Below are positions 38,627 through 47,397 of a stretch of DNA of 64,000 bases, one piece after another. Both the position numbers and the translations under genes were made by a program. The notes beneath the pieces were generated by a model. The model had not been told where the DNA came from and did not search any database. It was given only the letters and a program-made list of their open reading frames with translations. Source of the stretch: Gemmatimonadaceae bacterium (GTDB lineage Bacteria > Gemmatimonadota > Gemmatimonadetes > Gemmatimonadales > Gemmatimonadaceae); NCBI GenBank assembly GCA_013813715.1, contig JACCRF010000034.1:1-64000 (forward strand), given 5' to 3'. Numbering within the stretch: position 1 is the stretch's first letter; every line of letters begins with the position of its first letter.

Positions 38627-39882
38627 AAGCGCGCGGAACGATCCGCGTGCCTGGCGACAAATCCATTTCACATCGAGCGCTGATTCTCGGGGCGCTTGCG
38701 CCGAGTGACTGCCGAATCCGCGGCATTCTCGAGTCGGACGACGTGCGGTCGACCGCGACCGTGCTCCGGGCGCTGGGCGCGGTTGTTCCGACGCTTTCGG
38801 ATGACGTTGTGGTACGCGGGCACGGACTCAGCGGGCTCACCCGGTCTCACTCGCCGCTCCAATGCGGCAACAGCGGCACTACTGCCCGGCTGATGGCAGG
38901 CGTGGCGGCGGCTTCGCCGTTCATCTCGCGATTCGAGGGAGACTCGAGCTTGAGTCGCCGACCGATGGCCCGCGTCGCCGAGCCTTTGTCGGCAATGGGG
39001 GCGAAATTCGAGTTCGACCGCGGAGACGGACTGCCGATGACGGTGCACGGCGGCCGACTTTCCGGAATCGCCTGGGATACGCGAGCCGCGAGCGCGCAGA
39101 CGAAAAGCGCAATCCTGCTTGCGGCGCTCGTCGGCGGCGTTCACGTCTCCGTGCGCGAGTCTCGGCGCTCACGCGACCATACCGAACGGCTGCTGCGCCA
39201 CCTCGGCGTTCCAGTGACGAGCACCGACATTCGGATTCAGCTCAGTCCCGTAGAATCTCTGGATGCCTTCGACGTGACTATTCCGGGCGATCCATCTTCG
39301 GCCGCATACCTCCTCGCCTACGCGTCGCTGGCCCGTGTCGTCGTCGCGCTGCCGGGAGTGTGCGTGAATCCGACGCGCATGGGGTTTATCGAGGCGTTGA
39401 GAAGAATGGGCGCCGACATTCGATATGAGGACGCGGCCGCGAACGCTGGGGAGGACGTGGCGACTATCGTCAGCAGACCGGCGCGACTCGGCGGAATTCG
39501 GATCGGCGAAGCGGAGGTACCATCACTGATCGATGAGTTGCCGCTGCTCGCGTGTGTCGCGGCAGCCGCGAGGGTCGAGGTAGAGGTGTCGGGCGCAGCG
39601 GAGCTGCGGGTCAAGGAAAGCGATCGCATCGCCGCGGTCGTGTCGAACTTGCGGTCCGTTGGAGCGGACGCGGTGGAGATGCCCGACGGCTTTCGTGTGT
39701 CGGTCTCGTCATCGCGCACGCTCTCGGGGCGAATCGCGACACGCGGTGATCATCGGGTGGCAATGGCGTTCGGAGTTCTCGGAGCGCTGCCGGGAAACGA
39801 GATCGAGATTGACGATCGCGACTGTGTGAGTGTTTCGTACCCCGGGTTCTGGGAGGATCTCGACAGTCTCCGGAAAAATTGA
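38623..39882 (+). CDS. aroA: 3-phosphoshikimate 1-carboxyvinyltransferase (EPSP synthase)
   Basis: A 419-residue enzyme of aromatic amino-acid synthesis. [11 protein letters not shown] (shikimate phosphate site), [13 protein letters not shown] (phosphoenolpyruvate site) and KESDRI and GDHRVAMAF near the C-terminus are all intact. The ATG overlaps dapD by 4 bases, attaching aromatic synthesis to the end of the DAP genes; the longer frame upstream lies inside dapD. cmk follows after 51 bases. With NSGTTARL at the glyphosate contact region it resembles class I; resistance cannot be told. Confidence 0.95.
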   Translation: MKARGTIRVPGDKSISHRALILGALAPSDCRIRGILESDDVRSTATVLRALGAVVPTLSDDVVVRGHGLSGLTRSHSPLQCGNSGTTARLMAGVAAASPFISRFEGDSSLSRRPMARVAEPLSAMGAKFEFDRGDGLPMTVHGGRLSGIAWDTRAASAQTKSAILLAALVGGVHVSVRESRRSRDHTERLLRHLGVPVTSTDIRIQLSPVESLDAFDVTIPGDPSSAAYLLAYASLARVVVALPGVCVNPTRMGFIEALRRMGADIRYEDAAANAGEDVATIVSRPARLGGIRIGEAEVPSLIDELPLLACVAAAARVEVEVSGAAELRVKESDRIAAVVSNLRSVGADAVEMPDGFRVSVSSSRTLSGRIATRGDHRVAMAFGVLGALPGNEIEIDDRDCVSVSYPGFWEDLDSLRKN

Positions 39883-39933
39883 AGCTCCGGCGCTTGAGCA
39901 CGTGGCGATCGATGAAGCAACTATATTGGGCGG

Positions 39934-40611
39934 ATGCCAGGACCCAGAATGGCCATCGCGATCGATGGTCCGGCAGCATCCGGAAAATCTTCGACCGCCA
40001 AGGCGATTGCCCGCGAGCTCGGCTTTCGTCATGTGGACTCGGGGGCGCTCTATCGGGCTGCGACCGCGGCTCGTGTGCGGCAGGGAGGGGATGCGGAGAG
40101 CTGGACAGAGGAGTCCGTTCTCGCGGCGGCCCGAATGGTGACCCTCGTGCCGACCGAGCTGGGCTTCACGCCGCTGCTCGACGGCGAGACCGCCGAGGAC
40201 GAGATGCGAGGCGAAGAAGTGACTCGGCACGTTTCGCTGGTGGCGAGAATGCCGGCGATGCGCGAGTGGGTGAACGCGCAGGTGCGGAAGGCGGCGCACG
40301 AGCACGACGTCGTGGTTGACGGACGGGATATCGGAACCGTTGTGCTTCCGTCCGCGCGGCCGAAGATCTTTCTCGTCGCGTCGCCCGGTGAGCGTGCGAA
40401 GCGGCGTCTGCTCGAGCGCCATGCTGGCGCTCCGAGCGACGGCGAGATCGCCGAGGAAACTGGAAGGATCGTGCTGCGCGACGATATGGACGCGGCGCAG
40501 AGCGTTCGCGCCGCAGATGCGATTGTGATCGATACGACTCACCTCGCGCAGGCGGAGCAGATTGCGCGGATTGTCGCGCTCGTGCGGGCGGGCGGCTGGG
40601 AGGTTCAGTAA
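39934..40611 (+). CDS. cmk: Cytidylate kinase
   Basis: A 225-residue P-loop kinase of CMP and dCMP. The loop AIDGPAASGKSS is near residue 8, the HVDSGALYRAAT substrate block follows, and DGRDIGTVVLP is the family hallmark; the LID region has GRIVLRDDMD. An ATG at 39949 is a possible later start. cmk before rpsA is a widespread order, and here it closes the lysine/aromatic run. Confidence 0.95.
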   Translation: MPGPRMAIAIDGPAASGKSSTAKAIARELGFRHVDSGALYRAATAARVRQGGDAESWTEESVLAAARMVTLVPTELGFTPLLDGETAEDEMRGEEVTRHVSLVARMPAMREWVNAQVRKAAHEHDVVVDGRDIGTVVLPSARPKIFLVASPGERAKRRLLERHAGAPSDGEIAEETGRIVLRDDMDAAQSVRAADAIVIDTTHLAQAEQIARIVALVRAGGWEVQ

Positions 40612-40667
40612 CCAGCCTTTCCGCCGTGACATTTCTATCCGTGCTGGACACAATGTCCTTGCGCCAA

Positions 40668-40696
40668 TTGAACTTGCATCGTTCATCGCCTATACT
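40668..40696 (+). promoter_or_regulatory. Promoter of rpsA
   Basis: TTGAAC at 40668-40673 and TATACT at 40691-40696 with a 17-base spacer, in the gap between cmk and rpsA. Transcription would start near 40703, leaving about 35 bases of leader to the ATG at 40739. This gives rpsA its own high output apart from the upstream operon. Confidence 0.7.
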
Positions 40697-40738
40697 TGAA
40701 GGCTGCCCCGCAACGGGCCATTTCACCCTTTTCCCAGT

Positions 40739-42553
40739 ATGATGCCCGACCTCGAAATCCCACCCACCCTTACCGGCACGGCGCTGACCGCGCGCGAGAA
40801 GCGCGACCTGCAAAAAGCGCAGCTGCGCCCGCTTGCCAACCTCCGCCCCGAACTCTACGACGAGGACGATTACTCGGCCGACGAGCTCGAATCCATGATG
40901 GCCATGTACAACGGCACTATGGCTTCGATCGAAGAAGGCGAAATAGTCAAATCGCGGGTGCTTGACATCCGCGACAACATGGTCGTGCTCGACATCGGCT
41001 TCAAATCCGAGGGCACCATTCCTCTCGAGGAGTTCAAGGATCTCCCCGACCTGAAGCCGGGCGATGAAGTAGAAGTGCTCCTCGAGCACCTCGAGGACAT
41101 GGAAGGCTCTGTCGTCCTGTCCAAAAAGAAAGCCGACTTCATGCGCGTGTGGGAGCGCATCCGCGTCGCCTACGAGAGCGATCAGCCTGTCACCGGAACC
41201 CTGGTCAAGAAGATCAAGGGCGGTGTCGTCGTCGATCTCATGGGAGTCGACGCATTCCTCCCTGGCTCGCAGATCGCTCTTCGACGCGTCCCTAACGTCG
41301 ACGAGCTCCTCGGCCAGTCGTTCGACTTCAAGATCATCAAGCTCAACAAGCGTCGGCGGAACATCGTCGTATCGCGGCGCGTGATTCTCGAGCAGGAAAG
41401 AGCCGGCAAGCGCGACAAGTTGATGAAGGATCTCCAGAAGGATCAGGTTCGAAAGGGCGTCGTCAAGAACATCACCGACTTCGGTGCATTCATCGACCTC
41501 GGCGGAGTAGACGGATTGCTCCACATCACTGACATGTCGTACGGCCGCATCCAGCACCCGTCGGAGATGGTTCAGATCGGGCAGGAGCTCGAGGTCAAGG
41601 TTCTCGATATCGACTGGGAGAGAGAGCGGATATCACTCGGCCTCAAGCAGCTCCAGAGCTACCCGTGGAAGGACGTCGCCGAGAAGTATCCGGTGGGCAC
41701 GCGGGTGTCGGGGAAGGTTGTCTCGATCACCAACTACGGTGCGTTCATCGAGCTCGAGCCAGGCATCGAGGGCCTGGTGCACATCAGCGAGATGAGCTGG
41801 ACTCGCAACGTCCGGCACCCGTCGAAGCTCGTTTCAATCGGGGAAGCGATCGAAGCGGTGGTGCTCAAGGTCGACCCGAACGAGGAAAAGATCTCGCTCG
41901 GCATGAAGCAGACTGAGCAGGATCCATGGATGATGCTGCCGCAGAAGTATCCGGTTGGCACTCGTCTCAATGGCAAGGTTCGCAACCTCACGAGCTTCGG
42001 TGCGTTCGTGGAGATCGAGCCCGGCATCGACGGTCTGATTCACATCTCCGACATGTCGTGGACCAAGCGCGTTCAGCATCCCTCGGAGGTCGTGAAGAAG
42101 GGAGACGCGGTGGACGTCGTGATTCTCAACATCGACGGCGACAACAAGCGCATCTCACTCGGCCTTAAGCAGGCGCAGGACGATCCATGGCTGAGGATTG
42201 GCGAGACCTACCCAGTCGGCACGGAGCTCGACGGCACGGTGGTTCGCTTGATGGACAAGGGCGTCGTTGTCGATATCGGCAACGACATCGAAGGCTTCGT
42301 TCCGGTGAGCCAGCTGAACTTCGGCAACCCGGTGGACAGCCCGGCCGACATCGCGTGGGAGACCATGAGGATCGGCGTGCGGGTGCTGGAGGTTGATCCC
42401 ATCCAGCGCCGAATCGTGCTGGCGGTGACGAACATTCCTGACGGCCAGGAGCGTCCTGAAACGCCGAGCAAGGTGATTCCGATGGAGTCGGACGATTACA
42501 ACATGACCGACCCGATTCCGCTTCCCCCCGTGTTCGACGAGGTCGAAGGATAG
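40739..42553 (+). CDS. rpsA: 30S ribosomal protein S1
   Basis: The 604-residue protein has six S1 RNA-binding repeats; the last four begin near residues 240, 325, 410 and 495 (for example GAFIDLGGVDGLLHITDMSY, GAFIELEPGIEGLVHISEMS and GAFVEIEPGIDGLIHISDMS), the first two being more divergent. It holds mRNA on the ribosome. The start is one of two adjacent ATGs at 40739 and 40742; no Shine-Dalgarno stands upstream (TTTTCCCAGT), as in several bacteria where S1 makes its own translation independent of one. A hairpin terminator follows. Confidence 0.96.
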   Translation: MMPDLEIPPTLTGTALTAREKRDLQKAQLRPLANLRPELYDEDDYSADELESMMAMYNGTMASIEEGEIVKSRVLDIRDNMVVLDIGFKSEGTIPLEEFKDLPDLKPGDEVEVLLEHLEDMEGSVVLSKKKADFMRVWERIRVAYESDQPVTGTLVKKIKGGVVVDLMGVDAFLPGSQIALRRVPNVDELLGQSFDFKIIKLNKRRRNIVVSRRVILEQERAGKRDKLMKDLQKDQVRKGVVKNITDFGAFIDLGGVDGLLHITDMSYGRIQHPSEMVQIGQELEVKVLDIDWERERISLGLKQLQSYPWKDVAEKYPVGTRVSGKVVSITNYGAFIELEPGIEGLVHISEMSWTRNVRHPSKLVSIGEAIEAVVLKVDPNEEKISLGMKQTEQDPWMMLPQKYPVGTRLNGKVRNLTSFGAFVEIEPGIDGLIHISDMSWTKRVQHPSEVVKKGDAVDVVILNIDGDNKRISLGLKQAQDDPWLRIGETYPVGTELDGTVVRLMDKGVVVDIGNDIEGFVPVSQLNFGNPVDSPADIAWETMRIGVRVLEVDPIQRRIVLAVTNIPDGQERPETPSKVIPMESDDYNMTDPIPLPPVFDEVEG

Positions 42554-42586
42554 GCGCTCATTCCACAAGGTAGAAGCAGGGCAGCC

Positions 42587-42614
42587 GCGGCCCACTCAGA
42601 AATGAGTGGGCCGC
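42587..42614 (+). terminator. Intrinsic-type terminator after rpsA
   Basis: A perfect 12-base stem GCGGCCCACTCA/TGAGTGGGCCGC closes on a GAAA tetraloop, 34 bases after the rpsA stop. The T tract is weak (TTCAG). Confidence 0.75.
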
Positions 42615-42722
42615 TTCAGTGCGAGCCTGCGTACCTCGCGAGATGATTCTACCAGCCCCGCGAGAGCGGGAGAGAAAAGCGGTAGGCCCGCTCTTCATCC
42701 CGCCGTTCATGCGAATGGCGAG

Positions 42723-43505
42723 CTATTGTGCGGCGGTCACCGCAAAGCCGCTGATGTGCACGTCAAGGTTGTGGTTCACACGGATACCAGCGATCCCGGC
42801 CGTTCCGGAGTTCGGACCGCCTGGGTCCGCAACAGCGCGGGGCAGAGTGTGCACCTCGGTGCCGTTGACGCGGAAACTCACCTTGTCGGTGTCGAGCACA
42901 ATCGCGAGCGAATTCGTCGCCTTGCCGCTCGCGTCGATTGCCTTGATCGCCGGGTGCGCGGTCCAGTCCACCATCTTGTGAATGACGGTGTCACTCGCGC
43001 GATGATTGATGAGGAACTTTCCGTCCTGCCTCACCAGGAAGTAGCCGTAGCTCTGGTTGGGCGCCTCCAGGTTGGTGCCGCCCATGAAGACGCCGTACCC
43101 TTCCGGGTGGGTTGAAGCCTTGGTCTGCGTAAACGTCGCCTGCACTGTGTAGTTCCCGCGGGCTGTGTTCGCGGGGTTCCAGTACGTCGCTGCCGGGCCG
43201 GCCGTGATGTGGAAGCCATCCCCCATGCCAATGAATTTCGTGTCGGCGAGAGTGCGGCCGGAGGCGGCGGCACGCGGATCGAGCCGTCCGGTCCACCCCG
43301 GTACTTTTATTCCCCCGTCGGCTATGACCTTATCGGGGTCGGCTGACGTGTTCGCCGCCGCGGTCGGCATCGGGGTTGCGGTCGAGGTAGTTGCCGGCAC
43401 TGAGGCCTGCGGTGACGGGGCCGGGGCCGGGGCCTGCGGGTTCGGCGCCGCGCAGGCGGCAGTGGCGACGCTGAGTAGTGCGGCCGAAAGAAGCGGGTTA
43501 CGCAT
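42723..43505 (-). CDS. Lipoprotein with a concanavalin-like (laminin/DUF1080-type) beta-sandwich
   Basis: A 260-residue product. A short signal ends in TAACA; a Pro/Ala/Thr-rich linker of about 40 residues follows. The domain from about 60 has GWTGRLDP, GRTLADTKF, NYTVQATFTQ, GYGVFMGG and FLVRQDGKFLI, and further on VSFRVNGTEVHTL, the strand pattern of sugar-binding sandwich domains. I propose glycan or polymer binding at the cell surface, which is inference. The ribosome site GGAGGACAA precedes the ATG. A broken relative is at 51184-51458. Confidence 0.75.
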   Translation of the reverse strand: MRNPLLSAALLSVATAACAAPNPQAPAPAPSPQASVPATTSTATPMPTAAANTSADPDKVIADGGIKVPGWTGRLDPRAAASGRTLADTKFIGMGDGFHITAGPAATYWNPANTARGNYTVQATFTQTKASTHPEGYGVFMGGTNLEAPNQSYGYFLVRQDGKFLINHRASDTVIHKMVDWTAHPAIKAIDASGKATNSLAIVLDTDKVSFRVNGTEVHTLPRAVADPGGPNSGTAGIAGIRVNHNLDVHISGFAVTAAQ

Positions 43506-43644
43506 TTGTCCTCCAGAGGACGGGCAGCATTTCTTGGGGTTGGGTGAGGGCTTTCATAATTAGCGCCCCGAATGGGCGCGCCGCCAGCGCCATCCTCCGC
43601 GATGGCCTCAGGGTTAACCTATGGAAGCTTTTTTTGCAATACCC

Positions 43645-44328
43645 TCAGCCGGTTCGCGCTCCCGAGTGCCAAAGCACCGCGAAGAAGTGACAGGTGCTTC
43701 CGGCCAGAACGAACAGGTGCCATACGGCATGCCCGTAACGAACGCGCTTGTCGGTAGCGTAGAACACGACGCCCGCCGTGTAGCAGAGCCCGCCGGCGAC
43801 GAGCCACGCGACTCCCCTGGGTCCGACGTGCGTCATCAGCGGCTGAATCGCCAATGCGCCCAGCCAGCCCATTGCTATGTACAGCGCCGTCGAGAGCCAT
43901 CGCCTTCCGAATCCGCGCGTCAACTTCAGCGCCATGCCGAGGAATGCCAGCGCCCATATCACGATGAGGAGGTACCTGGCCCACGTTGCGCGCAGCGGGC
44001 CGAGCGCGAACGGGGTGTAGGTCCCGGCAATCAGCAGGTAGATGGCCGAGTGGTCAATGACGCGAAAAATTCGCGTCGCGGCGGAAGCTGGAAATGAGTG
44101 GTAGATCGTGGACGCGCCGTACAGCAATACCAGCGAAATGCCGAAGACGAGCGCACCGACAACGTGCAGTGCATCGCCGCTCCCGGCGGCCGCGAGCGTC
44201 ACTACCGGCAGCGCGATGAGGCTCGCGAGCAACCCAACTCCGTGCGTCACACTGTTGGCGATCGTTTCCCCGGGGCGCGCTGTCTGGCTTCTTTCCATCG
44301 GTTCGGATTCCATGCTCCTGTTCTGCAC
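43645..44328 (-). CDS. Hemolysin III / PAQR-family membrane protein
   Basis: A 227-residue protein with seven membrane helices. Family marks are SVTHGVG in the first helix, YHSFPAS at the second (with IYHS-type His), FRVIDHSAIYLLIAGTYTPF in the third region, and HLFVLAGSTCHFFAVL in the last; the His and Asp residues form the likely metal site of the PAQR ceramidase-like fold. The function in bacteria is unclear and hemolysis is not established for most. The start may be the GTG at 44328, or ATG at 44313 or 44298. Confidence 0.9.
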   Translation of the reverse strand: MQNRSMESEPMERSQTARPGETIANSVTHGVGLLASLIALPVVTLAAAGSGDALHVVGALVFGISLVLLYGASTIYHSFPASAATRIFRVIDHSAIYLLIAGTYTPFALGPLRATWARYLLIVIWALAFLGMALKLTRGFGRRWLSTALYIAMGWLGALAIQPLMTHVGPRGVAWLVAGGLCYTAGVVFYATDKRVRYGHAVWHLFVLAGSTCHFFAVLWHSGARTG

Positions 44329-44650
44329 TGGTGATGCCCTGAACCTATCCGGGCAACTGAGGGCCGTGTATCAGAAGTCTATCCTCACGCGTCTGTTTGT
44401 GCCGGGACTGGAGAAAGCGGTGCGCCGGTGCATATCTGAGACTCGCCCACGAACAGGAGATTCGAACGTGAGCGCATCGGCTGCTGTCGCTGAACGGTCG
44501 TGCCGCGCGCGGGGATGAGCCAGGACTGCACGTCATCGAGAACGGCAAGATCGAAGCGCTCGCGGTGTCCTCGCGGTAACTTTTCCTCGATTGCGAGCCG
44601 GGCGCGCGCACGCCACGCACAGATTTCGCTTTTCAGGGAGAGACGCCGAC
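44329..44650. other. Divergent intergenic region, with a possible fragment of a lost gene
   Basis: The 322 bases between the hemolysin III gene and the first Cys-rich gene hold no complete gene. In one frame ending at TAA 44577-44579 the translation is protein-like over its last 20 residues (GLHVIENGKIEALAVSSR), without a start, so it may be the tail of a gene that has decayed. An AGGGAGAG ribosome site at 44635-44642 belongs to the next gene. No firm promoter was found. Confidence 0.3.
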
Positions 44651-45934
44651 GTGAAAAAAGTGCTTGCGATCGCTTCGGCTGTCGCATTGCTGGTAGCGAT
44701 CGCGTGCGGCCGAGCCGGCGGGCTGGCGCCTGCGGCATCCATCGCAACGTCCCTGCCGACGTGGATCGCCGCGGGAGACTCTTTTTCCATCGCGCGCGCC
44801 GCACATGCCGAGTGCCCGCGCGCTCCGGTGCGATCGGCGTGCTACGAGAAGTTGATGGTCTCGATCGCCGACTCGGGGAAGGTCGGGCTCGCTATGGGAA
44901 GCCTCAACCGCCTTGGCGACCTGGACGAGGATGTTCGGCGCGACGGGCATGTATACGCACACGCGATCGGAATCGCCGCGGGCAAATCGGGCGGCGACGT
45001 GGCGTCTGCGTTCACGCCGTGCACCGAGACCTATCAATCGGGTTGTTATCACGGCGTCATCCAGGCCCGGTTATCCTCGATGGCCAGCGTCGGCTCGAAA
45101 GTAGCCAACGCTCTCTGCGAGCCGTTCCGTTCCAACCCGTCCGACCGATGGATCCGTTTTCAGTGCGTGCATGGGATGGGTCACGGATTGACGACGATGT
45201 ACGAGCACGATTTACCCCGTGCGCTCGAGAGTTGCGACCTGCTCAGAGACCCTTGGGACCGGCATTCTTGCTACGGCGGCGCATTCATGGAGAACGTCGT
45301 CAACGTGACCCAGCCGCACCACCCGACGAAGGCACTTACGCGCACGGAGAAAACTTCGCGCGAACATCACGAGCACAGCGGTATCGCCCGCTACAAGGCA
45401 ATCGATTCCACCGACGCGCTCTATCCATGCTCGGCGATGGCGAGCCGCTATCTCGAGTCATGCTACGAGATGCAGACCTCGGTGATCCTCTATCTCAACA
45501 AAGGCGACATAGGCGCCGCCGCGAAGACGTGCGACACCGCCCCGCTGGCGATGCGCCCAGTGTGCTACAGGAGCCTCGGGCGCGACATCAGCTCATACTC
45601 GGCTCAAAACCACGCCGAGGGGATCAGAATGTGTTCCCTGGGTACGGCGAGGTACCAACGCTGGTGCTTCATCGGCCTCGTCAAAAATCTCATCGATTTG
45701 AACGCGCGACCCGAAGACGGAATTGCGCTCTGCAGGAAGATCCCAGGTGCGCCGGAAAAGGCCACCTGCTATATGGCGGTTGGGGAACAGGTCACCGTTC
45801 TGAAAACGAGCGAGGACGATCGCCGCGCGTCTTGCCGCACTGCGGAGGAAGAGCACCGCCCCGCGTGCCTGTACGGTGCGGGGGTGATCAGGGAAGCCCC
45901 TGCCATTCTGGTCGAACGCCTGGATTCGCGGTAG
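44651..45934 (+). CDS. Secreted Cys-pair repeat lipoprotein, paralogue A, unknown function
   Basis: The GTG at 44651, 8 bases after GGGAGAG, opens a 427-residue product with a signal ending AIACG, a plausible lipobox. The mature chain has 18 cysteines in nine ordered pairs, each C-x(7-17)-C followed mostly by Y/F/V and often Gly (SGCYHGV, FQCVHGMGHGL, SCYEMQ, VCYRSLG, WCFIGL). This looks like a helical repeat held by disulfides, as in Sel1-type Hcp proteins, though the sequence is not theirs. Conserved His elements (YAHAIGIAAG, CYHG, HGMGHG) suggest a metal or ligand site; there is no CxxCH heme motif. Its twin follows after 136 bases. I recognise no described family. Confidence 0.85.
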   Translation: MKKVLAIASAVALLVAIACGRAGGLAPAASIATSLPTWIAAGDSFSIARAAHAECPRAPVRSACYEKLMVSIADSGKVGLAMGSLNRLGDLDEDVRRDGHVYAHAIGIAAGKSGGDVASAFTPCTETYQSGCYHGVIQARLSSMASVGSKVANALCEPFRSNPSDRWIRFQCVHGMGHGLTTMYEHDLPRALESCDLLRDPWDRHSCYGGAFMENVVNVTQPHHPTKALTRTEKTSREHHEHSGIARYKAIDSTDALYPCSAMASRYLESCYEMQTSVILYLNKGDIGAAAKTCDTAPLAMRPVCYRSLGRDISSYSAQNHAEGIRMCSLGTARYQRWCFIGLVKNLIDLNARPEDGIALCRKIPGAPEKATCYMAVGEQVTVLKTSEDDRRASCRTAEEEHRPACLYGAGVIREAPAILVERLDSR

Positions 45935-46070
45935 CCCGATCGAATCCGGAGCCCGCGTGCTTTCACAATCAAGACTTTCACAACCACAAGTTGCGTGACC
46001 GCCTGAACGTTACGACCTTAGGGCGACCCCGGAGCGTGTCCCACCGGCGCCCCGAAAGTCCCCATACCTC

Positions 46071-47396
46071 GTGCCCGTTGATCCAATGAACGCATCCAAG
46101 CGAAAGCTGGTCTGGCCAGCGTTACTCATTTTCGTCGTGGCTCTTGTCGCTGGCAGCTATGCGATGGGGCGCAATAAGGTCAGCCCCATGGACATGCTGA
46201 GGCGAGCGATTGCGCCGGAGGATTCGAGTGCCGTCGCCGTGGCGATGCATAACCGCTGCGGGACGCTCGGGGGTGACGCCAAAACCAAATGCTATTCATC
46301 CGGGCTTGATTCAATGGCCACTCGGGGCGAAGTGCGGATGGCGATGGTCACGCTGGCCCGGCTGTCGGTGCTCGACGGCGACGCAGGCCGCAACGGACAC
46401 GTGTTCGCACATGGGATCGGGATGGCAGCCGGGAGAGGCGGCGGCGACATCGCCAGGATGTTCTCCCAGTGCGACGAGAGCAACCAGTCGGGCTGCTATC
46501 ACGGTGTTCTTCAGTCGTATCTCACAGCGGCGAAGAAACTCGGGCCCGCCGAAGTCAACGCTGCCTGCCAATCATTTCGAGGTCCGAAGGCTGATCGCTG
46601 GATACTGTTCCAGTGCGTTCACGGCATGGGGCACGGGTTGACGATGTACTATGGGCACGACGTGCCCCGGGCGTTGCAGGACTGTGATTACCTGACCGGT
46701 GGCTGGGACAAGCGATCGTGTTACGCCGGGGTGTTCATGGAGAACATCGTCAACGCCCAGATGCCAAAGAACATGTCCCACGGCGACGGACACGAAGGGA
46801 TGCACATGGAAGGCGCGGCGCCGGGGCGCGTATCCAAATGGAAGGCCCTCGATAGCACCGATCTGCTCTACCCTTGCTCGATCATGAAGTCGCAGTACCT
46901 AGGGGCGTGCTATGAAATGCAAACCGCGGCAATTCTCTTCCTGAATCACGGCAACATCCAGGCGGCTGCAAAGACCTGCGATACGGCGCCAGCGGCGATG
47001 CGCCTCGTTTGCTATCAGAGCCTGGGGCGCGACATCAGTGCCTTCGCCCTTCAGGATCACGCCAAAGCCACCGAAATGTGCGCGCTGGGCACACCGAAAT
47101 ACCAGCCGTGGTGCTACTTCGGCTTGGTAAAGAGCTTCGTGAATATGAACGCCCGCGCCGACGATGGCCTGACGTACTGCAAAGGCCTCAAAGGCGAGGC
47201 GAACAAGCTGAAATGCTATGAAGCCGTTGGCGAGCAGATCGGCACGCTCCGAAACGAAAACACCGAGCGGGCAGCGCTTTGCGAGCCTTCCGAACCGGCC
47301 TATCGGCCCGCGTGTCTGTTTGGCGCCCGGGTGACGACCCTCCGGCCGCCAGGTCTGGACACGATCGATATCGCGGGGGCTCTGACACCCGGTTGA
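46071..47396 (+). CDS. Secreted Cys-pair repeat protein, paralogue B, unknown function
   Basis: A 441-residue protein (436 from ATG 46086) anchored by one N-terminal membrane helix (about residues 14-31) instead of a lipobox. It follows paralogue A through its length with the same 18 cysteines in nine pairs and the same motifs: FAHGIGMAAG, SGCYHGVLQ, FQCVHGMGHGL, GVFMENIVN, ACYEMQTAAILFLN, VCYQSLGRDIS. The loop after FMENIVN is His/Met-rich here (HGDGHEGMHMEG), where A has HH/EHHEH, so both carry metal-friendly residues at this point. The start has no clear ribosome site. The glycosyltransferase begins right after its stop. Confidence 0.85.
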   Translation: MPVDPMNASKRKLVWPALLIFVVALVAGSYAMGRNKVSPMDMLRRAIAPEDSSAVAVAMHNRCGTLGGDAKTKCYSSGLDSMATRGEVRMAMVTLARLSVLDGDAGRNGHVFAHGIGMAAGRGGGDIARMFSQCDESNQSGCYHGVLQSYLTAAKKLGPAEVNAACQSFRGPKADRWILFQCVHGMGHGLTMYYGHDVPRALQDCDYLTGGWDKRSCYAGVFMENIVNAQMPKNMSHGDGHEGMHMEGAAPGRVSKWKALDSTDLLYPCSIMKSQYLGACYEMQTAAILFLNHGNIQAAAKTCDTAPAAMRLVCYQSLGRDISAFALQDHAKATEMCALGTPKYQPWCYFGLVKSFVNMNARADDGLTYCKGLKGEANKLKCYEAVGEQIGTLRNENTERAALCEPSEPAYRPACLFGARVTTLRPPGLDTIDIAGALTPG

Positions 47397-47397
47397 C

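Noticed and set aside
44500-46089. Long plus-strand frame of about 529 residues
   Set aside because: Arginine-rich, no domain, and lies over the Cys-repeat gene, whose frame has a signal peptide, a ribosome site and a paralogue next to it.
44651-47396. Multiheme cytochromes, because of many Cys and His
   Set aside because: There is no CxxCH motif in either protein; the cysteines are spaced 7-17 residues apart.
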